DNA of 64,000 nt from Spirulina major PCC 6313 (GTDB lineage: Bacteria > Cyanobacteriota > Cyanobacteriia > Cyanobacteriales > Spirulinaceae). Positions 60,401 to 64,000 of the stretch are shown here, piece after piece. The stretch covers positions 125,028 through 189,027 of the forward strand of contig NZ_KV878783.1 of NCBI RefSeq assembly GCF_001890765.1, in the 5' to 3' direction. The translations under genes were made by a program, and so were the position numbers. Position 1 is the stretch's first letter. The number at the start of each line of letters is the position of its first letter. The notes under the pieces are model-generated. The model saw nothing but the letters and a program-made list of their open reading frames with translations. It was not told the DNA's origin and made no database searches.

Positions 60401-61873
60401 CCTAATCCCCAAAATTTATCTCAGGTGTTAAATGATATAGACACGGGGATGAGTACGTTTACGCGAGGATCAGGTCAAGCGGGTGAGTTGCGGGTGAATA
60501 CGCCGCGCCTGGATATTCGCAACAGTGCTGGGTTGACGGTTGCAACCTTAGCGGATGGGGATGCGGGGGTGTTGACGGTGAATGCGGATACCGTGCAGAT
60601 TGAGGGTCGCGGTGGCTTGGCGAGTTTTTCTCTGGCCGGGGGAGACGCGGGCGATATTCGTCTGACGGCAAAGACGGTCAATGTGGATCGGGGGGCGGTG
60701 ATTAGTGCGGATTCTCTCCAGGCGGGGGATGGGGGGAATTTGACGGTAACGGCGGATACGCTGACGGTGCGACAGGGGGCGCGGATTGGGGCGGCGACCA
60801 CTGGCGCGGGACAGGGCGGGACAATCACCCTCAACACCCAAGCCCTTGAAGTTACGGGCCGAACGAGCGATCGCACCGTCGCCAGCGCCATCACCGCCTC
60901 CACAGCCGGGGCGGGTAATGCGGGACAGATCACGATGAACGGCGAGCAGATCACCATTGCCAACGGTGCAGAGGTGAGTTCGAGCACCTCAGGGCGGGGT
61001 GATGCCGGACGGATTATGCTCCAAAGTCGTGGAGGCATTGAGGTGAATAATGCGTCGATCGCGGCTTCCGTGGGAGCCAACGCCACCGGCAACGGCGGCA
61101 CAATTTCCCTCACCGCACCCAATATCACCCTGGCCAATGGGGCAACGGTGAGTAGCAGTTCCCAAGGCCAAGGGGTGGCGGGGAATATCAACACCGAGGG
61201 CGATCGCCTCCGATTGAGCGATCGCGCCGCCATCCGTGCCGAAACGAGCCAAGGGGACGGCGGCAACATCAACATCATCTCCAACCTCTGGGTGATTCTC
61301 CGCAATAATGCCAACATTTCCACCACCGCAGGCACGGCTGCATCGGGGGGCAACGGCGGCAATATTCGCATTGCCACGGGGTTTTTATTAGGCGTGCCCA
61401 TTGAAAACAGCGACATCACCGCCAACGCCTTCACCGGCAACGGGGGACAGATTGACATTGAGGCGACGCAGATTTACGGGTTTAGCACCTTGGGCTACCT
61501 GACGCGATTTAGTGATATTACCGCCAGTTCTGAGTTTGGCGCGGCGGGGATTATTGCCCTGGATACGAATTTCGATGCAGCCCAGGGGGTGAATGAACTG
61601 CCGACGGATTTGAGCGATCGCACCGACCAAATTTTTGATGCTTGTTCTGTAGTAGGTCAAGACCGCTTCACGATCACCGGACGGGGCGGTGTGAGTGAGT
61701 TTCTCCAGCCGACTCTCAATAATTCCGAAGATTGGCAAGACACCCGCACGATCACGCCCGGTTTATTCCCTCAACCCCTCACCCTCGACCCATCCGCAAC
61801 CGTGCCCCTGCCGCCGACCTTTTTCAGTTTGAGACGCGGATCAGGCTGTGGGACATCGGCTCAGTCGCTTTAG
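57404..61873 (+). CDS. Large haemagglutinin-type exoprotein (two-partner secretion)
   Basis: The 1489-residue protein has a signal peptide (about 1-35). The TPS domain covers about 36-160, with motifs SLFHSFQDFNVGAGQAVYF, ILGTLG and DLFLLNPNGIYFGPNARL. Long beta-helix repeats follow. A compact insert (about 425-590) with Trp- and Gly-rich strands (EWSDNRTDTTGYG, WSYSVDGTEVLD) looks like a jelly-roll or lectin domain. The C-terminal part has the pattern FDACSVVGQDRFTITGRGG seen in cyanobacterial haemagglutinins. It is probably exported by an outer-membrane TpsB partner not in this window. It convergently meets the glycosyltransferase (4-bp overlap). Confidence 0.88.
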   Translation: MALEMMQQRNLISMSCVGLGSAIALFTLAPALAQLTPDQTLGTESSRVTPQHHRDLIEGGAIRGQSLFHSFQDFNVGAGQAVYFANPAAIGTIFTRVTGPNFSSILGTLGVLGTADLFLLNPNGIYFGPNARLDLKGSFHASTADQFIFNTGETFSATDPNAAPLLTVNVAPGVQWNGHTIADIVNEGELIATEGDLSLSGGRVISTGLVAAPDGNVMIQAIAGDGVVSGAIAQTATISATGNLILPSSQLITQGDLTLLAGDTLTVRDTKTSPFLAHAGGNLWVQGNQDIDILALNHLHITPFASFGAMTFVSDGVVSGDAHFTSGGNFNVLDLAGNPGTFLSLYDPIISSAGDVTFSNYSGAALKIEALGSITIDNVSITSPDTALTGTDPDIAILTSYPALILRAGLDTLLNPVTTATTTTFYSTNFNSTVGSEWSDNRTDTTGYGIQFLGRFGTGQSSTTFTFTGLPSHEQLTYSFTLFILGSWDGNGPDFGPDYWSYSVDGTEVLDTTFSSSGNPLNTQNYPTPGSAANAGGVVVDLGEDYSTIYAFRNSIAHTSNTITFSFSSSGLETLDNESWGIGNFSLSNGLLPASTTFNSTSSSSTGNITASNLATANGPIILSARDRISLSDGVESNGGDISLSGAEIDIDGAIVRSRGGDIAVTSSGDLALSNNTALISEAGTISLSGTDIDLTNNVGLQSTTGAVSVQGSGALTLNKVAVQTQSGNIALDGATVALTEADFDSTSGTIALDSSGALTLQTATFDSQNNINLDGATVALTEANLESANGAIVIDSDSTLTLDTTRVGSVVSDVTLNSQGDLTVNRSLVGSRGGAVTVQTPADISVTNTLIGLRVNTTSATGALTVSGNTITLEQQGQLVTQADGAADAAPINVTANRLVMRTNGSIGALSNSSGRGGDVTVTVDQLFMIDNPTQIGTRAQKSGAGGNLTVNARTVEILRGANVGSNTSGDSTGAGGSTVVNASESIVLDGGDPADYVPNPQNLSQVLNDIDTGMSTFTRGSGQAGELRVNTPRLDIRNSAGLTVATLADGDAGVLTVNADTVQIEGRGGLASFSLAGGDAGDIRLTAKTVNVDRGAVISADSLQAGDGGNLTVTADTLTVRQGARIGAATTGAGQGGTITLNTQALEVTGRTSDRTVASAITASTAGAGNAGQITMNGEQITIANGAEVSSSTSGRGDAGRIMLQSRGGIEVNNASIAASVGANATGNGGTISLTAPNITLANGATVSSSSQGQGVAGNINTEGDRLRLSDRAAIRAETSQGDGGNINIISNLWVILRNNANISTTAGTAASGGNGGNIRIATGFLLGVPIENSDITANAFTGNGGQIDIEATQIYGFSTLGYLTRFSDITASSEFGAAGIIALDTNFDAAQGVNELPTDLSDRTDQIFDACSVVGQDRFTITGRGGVSEFLQPTLNNSEDWQDTRTITPGLFPQPLTLDPSATVPLPPTFFSLRRGSGCGTSAQSL

Positions 61874-62988
61874 GTGAGGAGGTCTTGCAAGCGTTGGGCC
61901 AGTTGCGATTTGCCGAATTTTGCGATCGCTTCTGCCCGTAACCATTCGCCCCGACAGCGAGGATCATCCCCTTGGAGCATGGCGATACAGCCTTGGGCGA
62001 TCGCGCTCACATTGCGATGTTCCACCTGCCAGCCGACGCGCCCATCCTGCAACGGATCAGCCGAGCCATCCCCCAACCCCGACAGCACCGGAATCCCCGT
62101 CACCATCGCCTCTAGATAGACAATGCCAAACCCTTCTTGGGACGGCATCACATAGGCATCGGCCACCCGATAATGATCCGGCAGTTCCGCCGTGGGGACA
62201 AACCCCGCAAAGACGACGCGATCGCTCACCCCCGCCTCGGCGGCCAACTGTGCCAAACGCGGTTGATCGCCCCCGCGCCCGATCACCAAATACTTCACCG
62301 TCGGCATCGCCGCCGCAATCTCCGGCAGAGCCTGGATCGTCACATCCACGCCTTTATAAATATCCTCCGGCCAGAGTCGCGCCACCGTCATCAACACCGC
62401 CGCCCCGTGGAGGTTGTAGCGATCGAGGAGGTGGGGCGGTTTGGGGCCGGGGGTGAATTGGGTTTCATCCACAACACAGGGTAAAAAGTCCACCTGAGCC
62501 TGGGGGATATCGTGAGAGGCACAAAGGCGATCGCGGCTATGGCGGCTAATCGTCCAAATCCGCGCCGCGCCTCGCAGGGCGTTAATTTCCCACGGGGATA
62601 AATGCTCCCACACCCCCCACACCTCTTTACCGTAGGTCATCACCAGGTAGGGAATCCCCAAGGGGTTACAAATCAACTGCACCAAAGGCGCGAGCTTCAC
62701 ATGACCGCAAATCACCCGCTCCGGTCGGGACAACAGGCAGATTCTGAGGAGGTAGAAGGCAAGGCGAAGGCGTTGGATCAGGCTAGAGCGGTGATGGAGG
62801 TACGTGAAGGAGAGGCGATCGCTCACCAACGGATTCACCGAGGGCGGGCGATCGTGAAGCAGCGCCACCGTCCCCCGATGATCATCCTGCTTCGCCCCTT
62901 GACTATAGGCCTGCAAGACATCCTTAACATAGGACTGAATCCCACCCTCGCGGGCAAACAATTCCAAAAACACAAAGAGATGGCGCAT
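61870..62988 (-). CDS. Family 4 glycosyltransferase (GT-B)
   Basis: The 372-residue protein starts MRHLFVFLELFAREGGIQSY, has the GT-B linker region TVARLWPEDIYKGVDVTIQAL (about 201-221) and the donor-site motif PSQEGFGIVYLEAMVTGIPV (about 281-300) with the two Glu. The length matches GT4 sugar transferases. The target may be a cell-surface polysaccharide or lipid; the neighbouring exoprotein could be an acceptor, but nothing shows this. Confidence 0.88.
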   Translation of the reverse strand: MRHLFVFLELFAREGGIQSYVKDVLQAYSQGAKQDDHRGTVALLHDRPPSVNPLVSDRLSFTYLHHRSSLIQRLRLAFYLLRICLLSRPERVICGHVKLAPLVQLICNPLGIPYLVMTYGKEVWGVWEHLSPWEINALRGAARIWTISRHSRDRLCASHDIPQAQVDFLPCVVDETQFTPGPKPPHLLDRYNLHGAAVLMTVARLWPEDIYKGVDVTIQALPEIAAAMPTVKYLVIGRGGDQPRLAQLAAEAGVSDRVVFAGFVPTAELPDHYRVADAYVMPSQEGFGIVYLEAMVTGIPVLSGLGDGSADPLQDGRVGWQVEHRNVSAIAQGCIAMLQGDDPRCRGEWLRAEAIAKFGKSQLAQRLQDLLT

Positions 62989-63465
62989 AAATCTAGCTTA
63001 ATGGTCTTTGCTCTCCGCAATTATGCAAGCATTCAACCCCAAAAATGATCAGATTGATGTATGGAGAGGTTTTCTCGATCGTGGCAGTCTCTCAACACAA
63101 CCCCGGATGGATGCTGCTGGAGCGGGCGATCGCAGCCCTTCACAAACCGGCATCCCCACTGGATTTGAGTTCCTGCCCCGCAGGACTCGCTTCGAGTGAT
63201 ATACTGATGAAGTAAACAAAGTAACATTTTTTTACAGTTACTCTAATCGCTGGCCGTTATTGGTTAGCCCAGAGTCTTCCCCTGGTGAAATACGAACCGC
63301 CATCTTTTGAACAATGCAGCATAGTTAAATCCTTGCGTTGTTCATTAAGTCGTGCGCTGCAATTCTTTTCCCTAAGCATGATGTTCAGCACACCTCAGTT
63401 TTTTGAAGCAGGTGTGTCCATACGTTTGTTATTTCATCATTCGCAAACCTGTGTGAACAGATTCC
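62989..63465. other. Intergenic stretch, no gene recognised
   Basis: The 477 bp between the divergent glycosyltransferase and the dehydrogenase hold no protein-like frame. An AGTAAC (63220-63225) to GTTACT (63237-63242) inverted pair with an intervening T-run may form a hairpin. I see no RNA gene. Confidence 0.5.
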
Positions 63466-64000
63466 ATGAGTGACCATTTCCCTCGACAGCGGGCCATCAT
63501 TACCGGAGCCAGTAGTGGCATTGGCAAGGCAACCGCCCTCGCGTTTGCCCATGCCGATATTGATGTTGCCCTTGTCAGCCGTTCTGAATCGAAGTTAAAC
63601 GCTGTGGTTGATGCGGTTCAAGACATTGGTGTACAAGCCAAAGCCTACTGTTTGGATCTCGCCAATGTGGATCGTGTAAAAGCAGAGTTTGAAGCGATCG
63701 TTGCTGATTTTCAACCCATCGATATTCTGGTGAACAATGCTGGTATGGGCTATACGGGCATTCTGGCCGAAACCCCTCTCCAGGATTGGCAACAGGTGAT
63801 GGCGTTGAACCTCACCAGTGTGTTCCAATGCACCCTAGGGGTTTTAGCGCACATGCGCGATCGCCACAAAGGAACCATCGTTAACGTGGCCTCTGTGGCG
63901 GGGAAAACACCCTTTCCAGGCTGGGGAGCCTATAGCGTCAGTAAGGCCGGGCTGATCGCCCTGTCCAAAACGCTCGCCGCAGAAGAACGCGCCCATGGCA
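63466..64000 (+). CDS. Short-chain dehydrogenase/reductase, partial
   Basis: The gene starts at ATG 63466 and runs off the window end, so 178 residues are visible. It carries the Rossmann loop TGASSGIG (about 13-20), the NNAG motif (about 87-90) and the catalytic pattern Ser...Tyr-x-x-x-Lys (YSVSKAGLIALSKTL, about 155-169). It belongs to the classic SDR family and uses NAD(P)H; the substrate is unknown. Confidence 0.9.
   Translation, partial: MSDHFPRQRAIITGASSGIGKATALAFAHADIDVALVSRSESKLNAVVDAVQDIGVQAKAYCLDLANVDRVKAEFEAIVADFQPIDILVNNAGMGYTGILAETPLQDWQQVMALNLTSVFQCTLGVLAHMRDRHKGTIVNVASVAGKTPFPGWGAYSVSKAGLIALSKTLAAEERAHG

Noticed and set aside
60475-61458. 327-codon frame antisense to the large exoprotein
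   Set aside because: It arises from the repetitive, GC-rich coding strand of the exoprotein and lacks any domain.
63008-63199. 63-codon frame between the glycosyltransferase and the dehydrogenase
   Set aside because: No ribosome site and no protein-like pattern.

Overview
The window is a piece of a cyanobacterial chromosome, probably from a filamentous species. The palindrome GCGATCGC (HIP1) occurs very often, the GC content is moderate to high, and several genes are typical of oxygenic phototrophs: a BicA-type bicarbonate transporter, a BciB-type 8-vinyl reductase for chlorophyll synthesis, a CruF-type carotenoid hydratase, UPF0426, DUF928 and lumen-type pentapeptide proteins, and large filamentous-haemagglutinin-like exoproteins. 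I see no rRNA, CRISPR array or phage integrase. The only tRNA is tRNA-Leu(UAG).

Layout. 1-10 kb: housekeeping and small conserved genes (a deleted TnpB element, DedA, murG, an NTF2-like secreted protein, a PhyH oxygenase, DUF937, DUF928, UPF0145, an alcohol dehydrogenase, UPF0426, a pentapeptide protein, a GT39 mannosyltransferase). 10.5-12.7 kb: a nested mobile element, in which an IS1-family element sits inside the tnpB gene of an IS608-like element. 12.7-14.1 kb: non-coding, with repeats and remnants. 14.1-23 kb: two CHAT-domain proteins on either side of a bicA-like gene. 23-25.3 kb: tandem repeats, a ribbon-helix-helix gene and an HNH gene. 25.6-31.6 kb: leuC, tRNA-Leu, a single-chain type IIL restriction-modification gene with an AT-rich specificity region, and bciB. 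31.7-36.3 kb: a Nif11-type small protein, a hairpin-rich repeat cluster, a pseudouridine synthase, and a convergent response regulator and CHASE histidine kinase. 36.6-42.8 kb: a complete oligopeptide ABC transporter. 42.9-44.6 kb: dtd split by a second copy of the IS608-like element. 44.7-46.9 kb: a small membrane protein, cruF and an acetyltransferase. 47.4-52.9 kb: part of a contractile injection system (sheath, three tube-type proteins, two small paralogues, a DUF6760-like peptide and a proline-rich membrane protein). 52.9-64 kb: a beta-propeller protein, DUF2237, a SulP transporter, a frameshifted nuclease-fold gene, a 1489-residue exoprotein, a glycosyltransferase and the start of a short-chain dehydrogenase.

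Most interesting points. (1) The contractile-injection locus lacks baseplate, spike and ATPase genes here, which suggests a machine whose genes are split over several loci, with a possible membrane anchor at its 3' end. (2) The dtd interruption can be rebuilt to the base and fits TTAC/TCAA target chemistry. (3) An exoprotein joins a haemagglutinin secretion domain, DUF4347, a beta-helix and a CHAT protease domain. (4) The restriction-modification gene appears mosaic in its specificity region. All assignments come from reading the sequence and remembered family motifs. No database search was run.
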